DNA of 64,000 nucleotides from Gordonia liuliyuniae (GCF_021739025.1 NZ_JAKKOT010000003.1:558001-622000); one strand, 5' to 3'. Shown: positions 55,701-64,000, numbered from the stretch's first letter. The notes: generated by a model not told the origin, from the letters alone. Made by a program: numbers and translations.

Positions 55701-57558
55701 GCAGGCTGCCGGGATCATGCCGATGCTCGTCGCGATGAACTCCGGCAAGCGGCTCGGGCAGATGCTCGCGTTGGCCGGGGGCGGCCCGGTGTCGGCGGAC
55801 AAGCTCGTGCAGTTTGCGAAGGGCGTCGAGGGCAAGCCTTATGTGTGGGGCGGCACCAACTGGGGAGATTGCTCGGGGGCGGTTTCGGCGATCGCAAACT
55901 TTGCGACCGGCGCTGATCCGTTCGCGTCGCGGTTCGCTACCGGTTCGGAAGCGGAGGAGCTGAAGAAGCGCGGGTTCAAGTCGGGGCTGGGTCCGGCGGG
56001 GTCGCTGAACATTGGTTGGTTCAATGGCGGCCCGTACGGCGGCCACACCGCCGCAACCCTGCCGAACGGCACGAACTTCGAGATGGGCGGCAACCGCGGC
56101 GACGGACAGTACGGCGGGCAGGCTGCAGGCGCGAACGACCCGCAGTTCTCGGATCACGCGCACCTGCCGCCGGACTTCTTTGGCGGTCTGGATGCGGGCG
56201 CACCTACCGCGGGTAGTGCAGGTGGCCTCGGCGCTACCGGCGGCACTGGTGGCGGCTCGACCCCGATCGGTTCGGGTATCTCGTCGGGTGGCGGGTCGGC
56301 GTCGTGGGGCAACTCGGGCGGCGGGTCGGCGGCGAACTCCGCCAAGGAGGCGAAAGCATCCGGGCTGACTCCGGTGTGGGTGGAGAACTGGCCCGCGTCG
56401 ATTGGTGGCGGTAGCGGCGGCTCGCTGGCGACCGGCACCGACACGACCGGCGGGCTGGGTACTACCCCGGCAGCCGCGGCCCCGGCGAAGGACTTGAAGA
56501 AGGGCGCGACCAAGGAGGAGATGGTCGCGGAGGTCGTTCGGGTCGGCAAAGAGAAGAACATGAGCGACAAAGACATCGAATCTGCTGTCGCTGTGATGCT
56601 CGCCGAGTCGGACGGCAAGAACTACGCGAACAGCAACGTCGCCGGGTCGGAGGCTCGGCCACATGATGCTGTCGGCTCGGACGGTAAGAGCCTCGGCGTG
56701 ATGCAGCAGCAGTCGGGGATGGGTTGGGGCAGCGATGACCAACTGATGGACCCGACGTATGCGATCGGCAAGTACTACGACACGTTGAAGGACGTCGACG
56801 GCCGTGAGGGTATGTCGGTGGCGGCGCGGTCGCAGGCGGTGCAGCGGTCGGCGTTCGCTGACGGCTCGAACTACGCGGCGAAGCAAGCGGAGGCCGAGCG
56901 GCTGATCGCGAAGGCGAACACGGTGCCGGTCACTCCGGCCGGGAATGTGCCGGTCGAGGTGACCGGTGGGCTGAACACCGGCGACACCGCGACGACGCCG
57001 TCGCTGGCGACCCCGGACACCACCACGACAACCACCCCGGACACCACAACGGCACCGGATGCGACCGCGACGCCGGACGCTACAACGACCCCGGAGAAGA
57101 CGGAGGTCGAGGTGACTGTCGGCGGGTCGGCGCTGTCGGCGCAGGCGGGCGGCTACGCGAACACTGCCGCCGCGACTGGTCTCGATGCGTGGATCAAGGA
57201 TCACCCCGGACTGCTGGGCGACTTCGACAACGAGAACGCGAAGACGTCTCTCGGGTCGCGGCTGGGTGGTGTCGCCGATAAGGCGGTGGCGGGGCAGGCG
57301 TCGTCGGCGCTGGGGATTCTCGGACTCGACGTGCAGCCGCCGTTCCTCGATGCGATCGGCACCTACATGGCCGACAACAAGGACGAGGGCACCGGCGACA
57401 CCGCGACGAAGAAGGACCTCGTCGACCTGACGCGTGATCTGGTGTCGGCCGGGTTCGGAAAGACGGTCATCAACAACTACGGCGACGCCAACGCTGAAGA
57501 ACTCGCACGCAAGCTCGACGGCAATCGTCGACGGAAAGCACGGAGGTACGGCAAGTGA
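52729..57558 (+). CDS. Tape measure protein with NlpC/P60 and transglycosylase-like domains
   Basis: 1609 residues from ATG 52729. It sets tail length. Residues 1-170 are helical, 185-260 and 730-790 are hydrophobic segments typical of tape measures, with long Ala/Ile/Pro repeats between. Residues about 1020-1150 form an NlpC/P60 peptidase: KPYVWGGTNWGDCSG (Cys1048), YGGHTAATL (His1106) and FSDHAHLP (His1143/1145). Residues about 1265-1370 form a transglycosylase-like domain, VMLAESDGKNYANSN (Glu1293), then SLGVMQQQSG. The last 250 residues have a Thr/Pro-rich linker and a small C-terminal domain. The tail tip can thus cut both peptide and glycan of the cell wall. Confidence 0.93.
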   Translation: MTEPWASAHVDVELDWSNLDEQLIRRLTRASDIAQRAASRNFGKLAGNARRSFDQVGDHYDTAMKRMERRTMTGVAAINRTLARIQQNTIATIDVQMRGAEVADVRALSSAINRLQRSQGNIRVQIDVSVSGIAEVRELSAALRALPRRQTVDVDVDVDRRASSRVESLHRGLGKLGGGFARFAKSGLSAVGTIGKFAGIAGAAVVAVGSLVPVIGALGAGLVALGGAAGTVAVGGLFAVVAAGAALKTAFSGVGDALSNAFDPENAEKFEEAVAKLTPAAQSAVRSMQGLGKTYADIVKKPVQEAMFAGLAPKIAALQRFMIPLRDSLVDVAGGFNDAANGVLRMISTTQGTSMVNSLLADSGKLAGDFGNALVALVPGFLSIGSAATSVLAPMSTGIGAMAGKWSETMLQMQQTGELQAKMKGLLDTAKQIGAALGQLGGIIGGVFAAAKAAGDGNPFGNIMNSLTQINEWVNGPGQQALTSFFSSIGQAVGAIMPVFLQVAGIIGGQVAPMIADLITAIGPTLGTIVEQIGLAFAALQPAIGPLGDALAQIGTALAPVLPILGELIAKFVEVAGPVLGSLVEALAPVVSAIGEGLAAAFEALKPAIGPIGQVFQALSPVLTQIASVLADVLVAAIQAIVPIIPPIAEGFSQVMAALQPLLPVIGDALIQIITALAPMLQQMATAWLQIVTALTPLIPPLIQIVSALLPPLIQLVTALLPIITMGAQVFAMLVTAIMPVVLIIVRVVAAFAQLLGMIIGFVAQALALIIGWVTGIITGFVNMVTTVVSTVSGWVSSVIGFFTDLVARGWQAVQDLWNKVSNGFSNGVTTAVNFVKELPGKVKNIFSDAGSWLIDMGKKIIEGLINGIKSMGGMIGDAIKSIVPDPIERFVPFLSVGGWVPKFASGGAIPALAAGGSAGAVSKASTPIKPGGYIVNAGATKQNKKLLSRVAPKGRVLSGPGTGTSDSIAGKWGGKTVAAVSRGEYYVPPEQAAGIMPMLVAMNSGKRLGQMLALAGGGPVSADKLVQFAKGVEGKPYVWGGTNWGDCSGAVSAIANFATGADPFASRFATGSEAEELKKRGFKSGLGPAGSLNIGWFNGGPYGGHTAATLPNGTNFEMGGNRGDGQYGGQAAGANDPQFSDHAHLPPDFFGGLDAGAPTAGSAGGLGATGGTGGGSTPIGSGISSGGGSASWGNSGGGSAANSAKEAKASGLTPVWVENWPASIGGGSGGSLATGTDTTGGLGTTPAAAAPAKDLKKGATKEEMVAEVVRVGKEKNMSDKDIESAVAVMLAESDGKNYANSNVAGSEARPHDAVGSDGKSLGVMQQQSGMGWGSDDQLMDPTYAIGKYYDTLKDVDGREGMSVAARSQAVQRSAFADGSNYAAKQAEAERLIAKANTVPVTPAGNVPVEVTGGLNTGDTATTPSLATPDTTTTTTPDTTTAPDATATPDATTTPEKTEVEVTVGGSALSAQAGGYANTAAATGLDAWIKDHPGLLGDFDNENAKTSLGSRLGGVADKAVAGQASSALGILGLDVQPPFLDAIGTYMADNKDEGTGDTATKKDLVDLTRDLVSAGFGKTVINNYGDANAEELARKLDGNRRRKARRYGK

Positions 57559-58502
57559 CCGGATGCGGACCAGGCGGGTCGACGTCGAACATCAGGATCA
57601 TCGGGTGCGACGACGGCGAAGTGCACCCTATCCACGGCGAGGACGCCGGGACGACTGGGGCCACGCTGAAGCTCGGCGGGCTGGAAGACCTGTACGAAGC
57701 ACCGATCAGGACGGTGGAGCGGACACCGGTCCGCATGGACGGCGCGATTCTCCGCTCGGTGAAGACCGCGGTGATGGAGCCGGTCATCACGGTGATCGTG
57801 AAGGGCGACCAGGTCAACGAGTTCGGGCAGGTCGACGGTGCGCTCCGCGAAGCGTTCAGTTTCGAGCTGGACCCGTACTACCCGGATAGCACGCTCGCGC
57901 GCATCGAGTGGGAGACCGGGGATTCGACGCGCTGGCTGGAAGTCGTGCTCGCGGAGGGCAGCTCGTACGAGACGGAGAAGGTGCCCCACTCAGACGGTGA
58001 GTGGGAGTGGGAGATTCACCTGAAAGCCTATGTGCCGTTCTGGCAGGAGGACGACGAGGTGACGAGCGTCGAGTTCACGCAAGCGGAGTCCGGCACGACG
58101 AAGCCGATCACGGTGTCGAATCCGACGGGCGTCGATATGGCGCACAAGTGGTCGGGGACGGTGGCGACGTGGAAACTCCCGGACAACTCGTGGGAGGGGC
58201 GGAGCTGGGACCGTAAGCCGGGCGGCCTGTGGCCTACCCGGACGGTCCCCTACCCGGACCTGACAGCCGATAACGGTGGCCTGATCGTCGATATGGACCC
58301 GATGCAGTTACCTGTCCGCGACGCATACGACACCAACCTGATCGGCGCGATGCCGGTTCAGGGCGACTTCCCGAAGTATCTGATCCCGCGGTTCACGCAG
58401 GAGCAGACCCTCGACGTGACCGCGACGAACGTGCCCGCGGCCGGGGCCGCCATGACACTACGACAACCGCGCCGGTTCCGTAAGCCGTGGGGGAGGGTCT
58501 GA
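57555..58502 (+). CDS. Distal tail-like minor tail protein
   Basis: 315 residues from GTG 57555 (GTGA overlap with the tape measure). RTVERTPVRMDGAILRSVKT, LDPYYPDSTLARIEWETGD and KPITVSNPTGVDMAHKWSG match actinophage Dit-type proteins, which cap the tail and carry the tip. The C-terminal RQPRRFRKPWGRV is basic. Confidence 0.82.
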   Translation: MTGCGPGGSTSNIRIIGCDDGEVHPIHGEDAGTTGATLKLGGLEDLYEAPIRTVERTPVRMDGAILRSVKTAVMEPVITVIVKGDQVNEFGQVDGALREAFSFELDPYYPDSTLARIEWETGDSTRWLEVVLAEGSSYETEKVPHSDGEWEWEIHLKAYVPFWQEDDEVTSVEFTQAESGTTKPITVSNPTGVDMAHKWSGTVATWKLPDNSWEGRSWDRKPGGLWPTRTVPYPDLTADNGGLIVDMDPMQLPVRDAYDTNLIGAMPVQGDFPKYLIPRFTQEQTLDVTATNVPAAGAAMTLRQPRRFRKPWGRV

Positions 58503-58503
58503 T

Positions 58504-60273
58504 ATGGGCGCGTTCCTGACGGCCGAAGCAAAGGCGGTCCTTGGGGTGCGGGCGCAGCGCGCACACGAGGCGATGGACGGCGTCGATTCGCAGTCGTTGC
58601 TCGACCAGTGCGAGTCGATCTGGAAGGCGTCGCAGGGCACGGTCCGCGACGAGTCCGCGGTCCGCCGCGAGTCGCCTGTCATGCGGCTGTGGGACGCGGA
58701 GTGGCATCTGCAGCACGTCGCGAACAATCCGCTCAGCTACGAGTTCGAGTGGATCGAGTTGGACTCGGGCACCGGCGAACTAGTTGTGCTCGCGGAGGAC
58801 CCTGTCGGGCAGTGGTTGTTGGACTTCGAGGGCCGCGACCTCCGCGGCGAAGGCGCAGCTCCGCACATCACGGCGGACTATGTCGGCGCGCGGTGGGGCG
58901 GCCGCATGGAAGACGTATCGATAGAGGAGACGTCGACCGGCGATCAGATCGTCACGGCGACGTTCATGCACGACTACGAGAACCTGAAGTGGATCGAGTG
59001 CTTCCCTAACCCGTTCCTCCCGGCTATCACACAGTTTCCGCGGGCGTGGATGCTGCTGGGGCCGGTCAACTGGTGCGCGCTCACCACCTTGTTCTGCAAC
59101 CTGATGCGCGACGAGACTCCGCTGACGATCCCCGACGATCCGCTCGACCTCGACGAGTGGACCGGAGGGTTCAACCTGTCGAACTGGCAGATCGTGGTGA
59201 ACCCGGTGTCGTTCATTGCGGCGATGCAGTCGGGCGTCCTGTGGGGAATGCCGATCATCCGCATGAAGTACTGGCACGATGCGTTCGCGGCGATGCTCGC
59301 CGACGCGGAACTGTCGGTGCAGTGTGACCGCTGGCTCGAAGGCGATGACGAGCCGTGGCCGGGCGCGAACCTCCGCAACGGCACGCTTGTGGTGTCGATC
59401 GTGGACAAGAGCGGCCGCTACAACTCGGGCACGTCGGAGTTCGGCAACCTGTTCGGCGGACTCGAATCGACGATCGCGGAGTTCTCCGAGGACTTCCTCG
59501 ACACGTCGCTCGCGCTGCTGACCGAGACCCCGGTCCCGAACGAGTACATGCAGATCGGCGTCAAGAGCACCAACAAGACGATGCCGTACGTGATCCTCCG
59601 GCCGGGCGTGACGCCGGGCGTCGAGTCGGCGAAGTTCATCTTCACGCCGGAGAAGGTGCCGAAGATCATCACCGGGGGTAAGTCAGCTCCGGGCGTGAAC
59701 GAGGGTATCGGCGCGCTGATTCAGGCGATCGGTGACGTCGTCGGCGATAACATCTCGTTCCAGGGGTACGGCGTCGGATCGATTGGCGGCGCGATAGATA
59801 CGCTGCTGCGCCCCCTGTACACCGACACGATAATGGCGTGGACCGATACGAAGTCGTTCCCGCGGGCGCAGAAGCTCGGCTGGTCGAGGTATGTCGAGTT
59901 CTTCCAGGACGGCGCGGACCAGGCGTACACGCTCAACAGCCTGATGGTGATTCGTACCGGGTTGTGGGCGACACGGCGGTGGTCCTCGCACGAGGTCAAG
60001 CTGATCGACTCGTGTCCGTGGATGCTTGGCGACAACGGCATCGGTCACATGTGGGTGGGGGATCGTGTCGGCACGACGAAGCCGCGCGACGACTCCGGCC
60101 GTGTGTGGGTCGACCGCATCAAGAAGGTCGTTCTGTCCGCGGACGAGACGACGTTCCACCCTGACTGGACGATCACTGTCGGCGAGGATGCGAAGAACCG
60201 TGATCCGTTCGAGGATGCGCTCGACCGTATCCGCTCGGTGACGTCGGGCCTGCATGACGTCGGGTTGGTGTGA
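58504..60273 (+). CDS. Minor tail protein, tail tip (Gp37-like)
   Basis: 589 residues. Follows the Dit-like gene at 1 bp. LQHVANNPLSYEFEWIELDS, GRMEDVSIEETSTGDQIVTA, AVLGVRAQRAHEAMDGVDSQ near the start, and a long central part rich in Trp. Matches the second minor tail protein of siphoviral actinophages, which forms the baseplate hub. No enzymatic motif seen. Confidence 0.82.
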   Translation: MGAFLTAEAKAVLGVRAQRAHEAMDGVDSQSLLDQCESIWKASQGTVRDESAVRRESPVMRLWDAEWHLQHVANNPLSYEFEWIELDSGTGELVVLAEDPVGQWLLDFEGRDLRGEGAAPHITADYVGARWGGRMEDVSIEETSTGDQIVTATFMHDYENLKWIECFPNPFLPAITQFPRAWMLLGPVNWCALTTLFCNLMRDETPLTIPDDPLDLDEWTGGFNLSNWQIVVNPVSFIAAMQSGVLWGMPIIRMKYWHDAFAAMLADAELSVQCDRWLEGDDEPWPGANLRNGTLVVSIVDKSGRYNSGTSEFGNLFGGLESTIAEFSEDFLDTSLALLTETPVPNEYMQIGVKSTNKTMPYVILRPGVTPGVESAKFIFTPEKVPKIITGGKSAPGVNEGIGALIQAIGDVVGDNISFQGYGVGSIGGAIDTLLRPLYTDTIMAWTDTKSFPRAQKLGWSRYVEFFQDGADQAYTLNSLMVIRTGLWATRRWSSHEVKLIDSCPWMLGDNGIGHMWVGDRVGTTKPRDDSGRVWVDRIKKVVLSADETTFHPDWTITVGEDAKNRDPFEDALDRIRSVTSGLHDVGLV

Positions 60274-60324
60274 CCGTGCCGACTAGGATGCGAAGGGACT
60301 GCTACCAAGTTCGAGGGGTGCCCG

Positions 60325-60867
60325 ATGGGCCGACGTAATCAGAACCGGCCGCCGAAGAAGCCGCGTATCTCGGTGCCGGACTTCCCGACGGTCGACAACT
60401 GCGACCCGAACGACCCAACCATGTATGCGGTGTGGGCGTTGGTCGGGTTGCCGGGGCAGAACGGCGCACCGCTGCCGCTGCCGGTGAAGATTCTCCGGCT
60501 GGTGTCGCGGCGCTTGTGGGATGCCGGGTTCAGGTACCACCCGGAGTTGCGGACGATCAAGTACCGCAAGCCTCGGGTGGGCGATCCGCATTTCCTGTCG
60601 AATCCGGGGACGTGGGTGCCGATCGACGACCCAGAGCCGGGCGAGGAGGCAGCGAAGAAGCTGTCGCCGGAGCAGAAGGCGCAGCTACGCGAACGGTTCG
60701 GGCTAGACGATGATCCGCCCAAACCGAAGGTGCCCGGCCCCCCGAAGACGGCACCCGACGAGAAGGTGCCCTATCTCCGCAAGGACGGCACGACCGTGAT
60801 GGTGACGCCGTCGCAGGCGCGCCGTTGGGCGGCCGCTAAGCGTGCACGTAAGGAGGCAGGCAAGTGA
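60325..60867 (+). CDS. Tail-region hypothetical protein
   Basis: 180 residues. Basic Pro/Arg start (GRRNQNRPPKKPRISVPDFP), conserved PLPVKILRLVSRRLWDAGFR and a C-terminal tail RRWAAAKRARKEAGK. Similar small proteins are encoded in the same place in other actinophages. Role unknown. Confidence 0.65.
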   Translation: MGRRNQNRPPKKPRISVPDFPTVDNCDPNDPTMYAVWALVGLPGQNGAPLPLPVKILRLVSRRLWDAGFRYHPELRTIKYRKPRVGDPHFLSNPGTWVPIDDPEPGEEAAKKLSPEQKAQLRERFGLDDDPPKPKVPGPPKTAPDEKVPYLRKDGTTVMVTPSQARRWAAAKRARKEAGK

Positions 60868-61841
60868 CCTCACCGAACTATTCATCGGCGAGCGACCTCG
60901 ACGACTTCAAGGATGCTGCGAACGCTGTCGGTCTCGCTGCGTCGCAGGCGATGCAGGCCGAAGACTACATACAGACCCAGATCGAGAACATCGCGGGGCC
61001 GCTGGGTGGTGTCGTCTCGTGGATCACGGATGGTCTCGGCACGATCATCACGGACCTGCAGGAGTTCATCACGACGGGCGAGACCGCGTCGTTGGAGGCT
61101 ATGGCGGAGTTCGTGCAGTCGAAGCTCGGCGACTTCATCTTCGACGTGGTGCAAAGCCTGCAGGACTTACTCGACGCGATGCTCGGGCAGTACGAGGGCG
61201 ACGACGACGTCCTGAACGCTATCGAGGCGCTGTTCGCGCCGCTCCGCAAGCTGTTGGAGATATTCACCGGGGTGCTCGGCGGCAACGGCTCGACTCCGCA
61301 ACAGGTCTCCGACTTCTGGACTGACTTCGAGGGCCGCGTCTCGGACACGGAGCAGGCTATCTCCGACGCCGTCTCGAACGCTGTCGACGCTGCTGTCGAT
61401 GCGGTGGTCGACGGCATGAACGGTATCGGCGCGTTCGCGCAGGCGATCACGGCTGCTATCTCCGCAGCGATCCAGGACGTTATCGACTCGATCTTTGGTG
61501 ACGGCGGCACGAAGTGGGGGCAGGAACTCTACGTCGCGGCGGGACCGGTCACGCTCGGGTTCAACGATGTGCCGCTCGGGTTCGGGATGCCGTTCTCGGG
61601 GAAGATCACCGACATTCAATTCTACTCGAACGACCACATCGGTTCGGGGTCGATTGTCGTCGAGACCCGGAAGAACGGGACGGTGATTCACACCGGTACG
61701 TGGAACGGCGGCAGCAACACCTACGCGTCGTCGACGCTGAACCTGTCCGTCGCGAAGGGCGACCGCATCACGTTCTACGTGTCGACGGTGACGTCGCAGG
61801 CCGCGAACATGAGCGTCAGCGTGATGGGCCGGTACGTCTGA
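60864..61841 (+). CDS. Minor tail protein
   Basis: 325 residues from GTG 60864. The first 215 residues are helical (SSASDLDDFKDAANAVGLAA, MAEFVQSKLGDFIFDVVQSL); the last 100 are a beta-sandwich, GFNDVPLGFGMPFSGKITDI, VVETRKNGTVIHTGTWNGGS, that could bind sugars or act as knob. Overlaps the fibre gene by one to three bases. Confidence 0.72.
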   Translation: MTSPNYSSASDLDDFKDAANAVGLAASQAMQAEDYIQTQIENIAGPLGGVVSWITDGLGTIITDLQEFITTGETASLEAMAEFVQSKLGDFIFDVVQSLQDLLDAMLGQYEGDDDVLNAIEALFAPLRKLLEIFTGVLGGNGSTPQQVSDFWTDFEGRVSDTEQAISDAVSNAVDAAVDAVVDGMNGIGAFAQAITAAISAAIQDVIDSIFGDGGTKWGQELYVAAGPVTLGFNDVPLGFGMPFSGKITDIQFYSNDHIGSGSIVVETRKNGTVIHTGTWNGGSNTYASSTLNLSVAKGDRITFYVSTVTSQAANMSVSVMGRYV

Positions 61842-63211
61842 TGGGGTTCCTGGTGCGCCGCTCGTGGTCTCGGCAGTCGGACCCGACCCTGTGGGATCGG
61901 CCGGTAAATCAGGCGTCGAAGTGGTTGTGCGAGCGGTCCGGCGCGCAGCGGGTCCTCGCGGAGGGCGGGTCGGTCGCGGTAACGAACGGCAGCTCGCGTG
62001 ACTTCTTGCTGTCGGTGTTCGTTGGTGACGGCGGCTCGGTGACGCTCGGCGGTGCCTCGGGTAACAACACGGTGCAGATCAGCCGCACCGGTACGACGGT
62101 CACTGTCGCGGTGCAAACCAACGGCGGCACCAAGTACACGACAACCGCGACGACTGCAGCACTGTACTGGTCGAACGTCTACCTGAAGTGTGTCCCCGCG
62201 GGCGGACTCCTCAATAACCAGGTGTCGTTCACGGCACTGATCGACTTCAACGAGTCGAAGGCGCTCGGCACGACGAGCGCACTGTTCGGCGACCTCATCA
62301 CGACGAACGGCAAGACGCTCACCTGTAACGCGTTGTCGGGGTGGGCGTGGTTCGCGGAGAAGACTCCGGGGTTCTGGTTCTTCTGGTCGGAGGAGTCGAC
62401 GATTCCGCTGTCGGATGCGAAGTACCGCGAGGCGTTCATCAATAACGCGACGTGGGATATTGCCGCCCCGAACTCGACGTGGAACCGGCCGGACGGCGTG
62501 AAGTCTCTCCGCGCGTGGGTGTATCAGGGTGGCGGCGGCTCCGGCGGTGACGGCGGCGAGGGCGGCTCGGGCGGCGACGGTGGCGACGGCGGTGACGGCG
62601 GTCCCGCGGGCAGTGGGACCAACGATCGCGGCGGTGACGGCGGTCGTGGTGGTGACGGCGGCGACGGGCGCGGGGGCGGGCCAGGCGGCCGCGGCGGCAA
62701 CAACGGGGCAGCCGGGAAGACGGGCGGCGGTAGTTCGACGGGTTCGAGGGGAAGCGCGGGCGGCTCCGGGACGTCCGGCTCGGGCGGCTCGGGCGGGCGC
62801 GGCGGCGCGGGCGGTTCAGGCGGCGCGGGCGGTGCAGGCGGTGCGGGCGGCCCCGGACGAATGATCGCCGCTGTCGTAACCCAGGAGAGTGAGCCTGTCA
62901 GCGGGGGGCAGCGCGGGAGCAAGGGCGGCAACGGCAACAGCGGTTCGGACGGCTCGAACGGTACCGACGGCAGAGACGCAACCGGGTACGGCACGGACGG
63001 CGGCGACGGCACGGACGGCAGCGACTCGCTGTACTCCGGGGTAAGCGGCTCCGACGGCAAGGACGGCGCGCACTGCAGCTTCGCGGGGGTGTCTTCCGCT
63101 GACGGCGGCAACCTGTCCAACGGCACAACCCAGTACGGGATCACAACATTCGCGCACAGTCTCGGCACATCAGACAAGGACGGCGGCGTCGTCTTCTATT
63201 ACCAGTGGTGA
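61841..63211 (+). CDS. Glycine-rich tail fibre protein
   Basis: 456 residues. Residues 1-225 form a beta-rich head (SWSRQSDPTLWDRPVNQASK, GASGNNTVQISRTGTTVTVA). From residue 229 to about 410 the chain is an almost pure Gly/Asp/Ser/Ala repeat (GGDGGEGGSGGDGGDGGDGG, then GGSGGAGGAGGAGG), interrupted by MIAAVVTQESEPVSG. It closes with FAGVSSADGGNLSNGTTQYG. Such polyglycine-II-like domains form bundle-type fibres. Probably contacts the host surface. Confidence 0.78.
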   Translation: MGFLVRRSWSRQSDPTLWDRPVNQASKWLCERSGAQRVLAEGGSVAVTNGSSRDFLLSVFVGDGGSVTLGGASGNNTVQISRTGTTVTVAVQTNGGTKYTTTATTAALYWSNVYLKCVPAGGLLNNQVSFTALIDFNESKALGTTSALFGDLITTNGKTLTCNALSGWAWFAEKTPGFWFFWSEESTIPLSDAKYREAFINNATWDIAAPNSTWNRPDGVKSLRAWVYQGGGGSGGDGGEGGSGGDGGDGGDGGPAGSGTNDRGGDGGRGGDGGDGRGGGPGGRGGNNGAAGKTGGGSSTGSRGSAGGSGTSGSGGSGGRGGAGGSGGAGGAGGAGGPGRMIAAVVTQESEPVSGGQRGSKGGNGNSGSDGSNGTDGRDATGYGTDGGDGTDGSDSLYSGVSGSDGKDGAHCSFAGVSSADGGNLSNGTTQYGITTFAHSLGTSDKDGGVVFYYQW

Positions 63212-63222
63212 AGGGGAAAACA

Positions 63223-63531
63223 ATGGCACTCGGGTATGAACCGAACAAGAGCAAGCTACTGCTATCGACGGGCGCGGACTGGGTGTGCACGCTCGACATA
63301 GACGGCGAGTGGCCGGAGGGCACTACGTGCTGGGTGCAGGTCGGCGACCTGCCTCAGTGGGATGGTGCGGTCGACGCGACGGAGGGCATCGTCGCGTTCA
63401 AGGTCGAGGCGGAGGTCACCGACCCGGTGAAGAACGGCACCCCGTACACGATCTACGTCCGCTACCCGACGACGCCGGAGACCACGGAGTACGCGTGGTT
63501 CGAGGACATAGTGAAGAGGACACGACGATGA
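63223..63531 (+). CDS. Small tail-region protein
   Basis: 102 residues from ATG 63223 (AAGGGGAAAACA upstream). GADWVCTLDIDGEWPEGTTC, FKVEAEVTDPVKNGTPYTIY, typical of small LtfC/p132-like beta proteins encoded between fibre genes in actinophages. ATGA overlap with the collagen-like gene. Confidence 0.7.
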   Translation: MALGYEPNKSKLLLSTGADWVCTLDIDGEWPEGTTCWVQVGDLPQWDGAVDATEGIVAFKVEAEVTDPVKNGTPYTIYVRYPTTPETTEYAWFEDIVKRTRR

Positions 63532-64000
63532 CAACGTATCCGCCGCTGGTCGGCACGGTGAAGGTGACCGCGCCGGGCGCTCCGCCGCAAAAGGTGGAGG
63601 CTCCGCAGTCGGGGACGGTGTTGGTGTCTCCGGGCGCTCCGGGGCCGCGAGGCAAGCCGGGGCCGACGGGTCCGTCGTCGACGCTCACGATCGGGACCGT
63701 GACGGGCGGCGAGACCGCCGACGCATCCTTGTCGGGCGAGTCCCCGAACCAGGTGCTCAGTCTGGTGCTGCCGCAGGGCGAGAAGGGCGAGACTGGCGGC
63801 ACCGGTCCGGTGTCGACGGTGCCGGGTCCGGCCGGTCCGGCAAACCATCTGTCGATCGGTACGGTCGTCGAGGGTCCGGCGGCCGCGACGATTACGGGGA
63901 CTTCGCCGGAGCAAGAACTGAACCTGACGCTGCCGCCCGGACCGAAGGGTGACCAGGGGCCTGCCGGGGAGGTGTCGGAGGCGGAACTGAATCAGGCTGT
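63528..64000 (+). CDS. Collagen-like tail fibre, 5' part
   Basis: 157 codons before the window ends. GxP triplets (SPGAPGPRGKPGPTGP, QGEKGETGGTG, PPGPKGDQGPAGE) alternate with a beta module that occurs twice: TIGTVTGGETADASLSG...LSLVLPQ and SIGTVVEGPAAATITG...LNLTLPP. This modular build is typical of siphoviral tail fibres that bind the host. The C-terminus is beyond the window. Confidence 0.82.
   Translation, partial: MTTYPPLVGTVKVTAPGAPPQKVEAPQSGTVLVSPGAPGPRGKPGPTGPSSTLTIGTVTGGETADASLSGESPNQVLSLVLPQGEKGETGGTGPVSTVPGPAGPANHLSIGTVVEGPAAATITGTSPEQELNLTLPPGPKGDQGPAGEVSEAELNQA

Larger units (their letters stand above)
12546..64000. mobile_element. Temperate siphovirus prophage, left part (right end not seen)
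   Basis: From tRNA-Ala onward nearly every gene is phage-like: integrase, ImmA, repressor, Cro, antirepressor, RecT, replication, terminase, portal, MuF, capsid, major tail, tape measure and fibres, in the order typical of Siphoviridae-type actinophages. Genes overlap by 1-4 nt in long operons. All recognisable structural frames are open except two single in-frame stops described separately (27294 and 52078), so it looks recent and probably functional. The lysis genes and attR are not in the window. Confidence 0.93.

Noticed and set aside
54595..57204. Long minus-strand open frame opposite the tape measure gene
   Set aside because: Antisense shadow of a high-GC gene; His/Arg-rich with no recognisable family.
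60325..64000. Endolysin or holin genes
   Set aside because: None of the genes up to the window end has amidase, lysozyme, esterase or holin features; lysis genes are probably beyond the window.

Overview
The window is high-GC actinobacterial DNA. The tmRNA encodes the proteolysis tag ADSNQRDYALAA, which is close to the mycobacterial tag, and the chromosomal genes (FadD-type ligase, FMN-binding glutamate synthase-family protein, membrane-anchored DsbA-like protein) fit a member of the Mycobacteriales such as Gordonia or a relative. The species cannot be named from this sequence alone.

Positions 1 to about 12,580 are host chromosome. They hold the 3' part of a GH27 alpha-galactosidase-like gene, ssrA (tmRNA) with its terminator, and a minus-strand cluster in which two enzymes (a FadD-type acyl-CoA ligase and a membrane-anchored alpha/beta-hydrolase-fold protein) are each followed by a very small gene. 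The two small genes encode related 28-residue peptides. After these come a TetR-type regulator, a DUF488 gene, a two-gene ABC exporter with a linked hydrolase, phosphoglucomutase (pgm), a DsbA-like oxidoreductase, a glutamate synthase-like protein and tRNA-Ala(GGC).

From the 3' part of the tRNA-Ala gene to the window end (more than 51 kb, right end not seen) lies a temperate siphovirus prophage. Its left arm is leftward: tyrosine integrase, ImmA/IrrE metallopeptidase, lipoprotein and HTH repressor. A divergent promoter region separates it from a rightward early operon of about 40 tightly overlapping genes (mostly ATGA or GTGA junctions). This operon has a Cro-like HTH protein, KilAC-type antirepressor, excisionase candidate, YqaJ exonuclease and RecT, HNH endonuclease, a replication protein gene that carries an iteron cluster, RuvC-like resolvase, DnaQ-like exonuclease, an Acb2/Tad1-type anti-CBASS candidate and many small zinc-binding proteins. 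A bidirectional terminator at 30,818-30,850 separates it from an opposed six-gene island (30,862-32,379) that ends in a toxin-antitoxin pair.

The late region starts at 32,573: small and large terminase, a group of small accessory genes including an Ltp-type superinfection-exclusion lipoprotein, SSB, portal, a MuF head protein fused to an ADP-ribosyltransferase, capsid protease, major capsid protein, head-tail connectors, major tail protein, tail chaperones, a tape measure with two murein hydrolase domains, minor tail proteins, and glycine-rich and collagen-like fibres. No lysis cassette is visible before the window ends.

Two sequence families look regulatory and are not explained by the genes. 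One is an identical 20-nt element, present four times, 23-28 nt upstream of the capsid protease, major capsid, major tail and tape measure genes. The other is a set of 21-bp palindromes (GGTTRC-N9-GYAACC) upstream of six rightward gene blocks.
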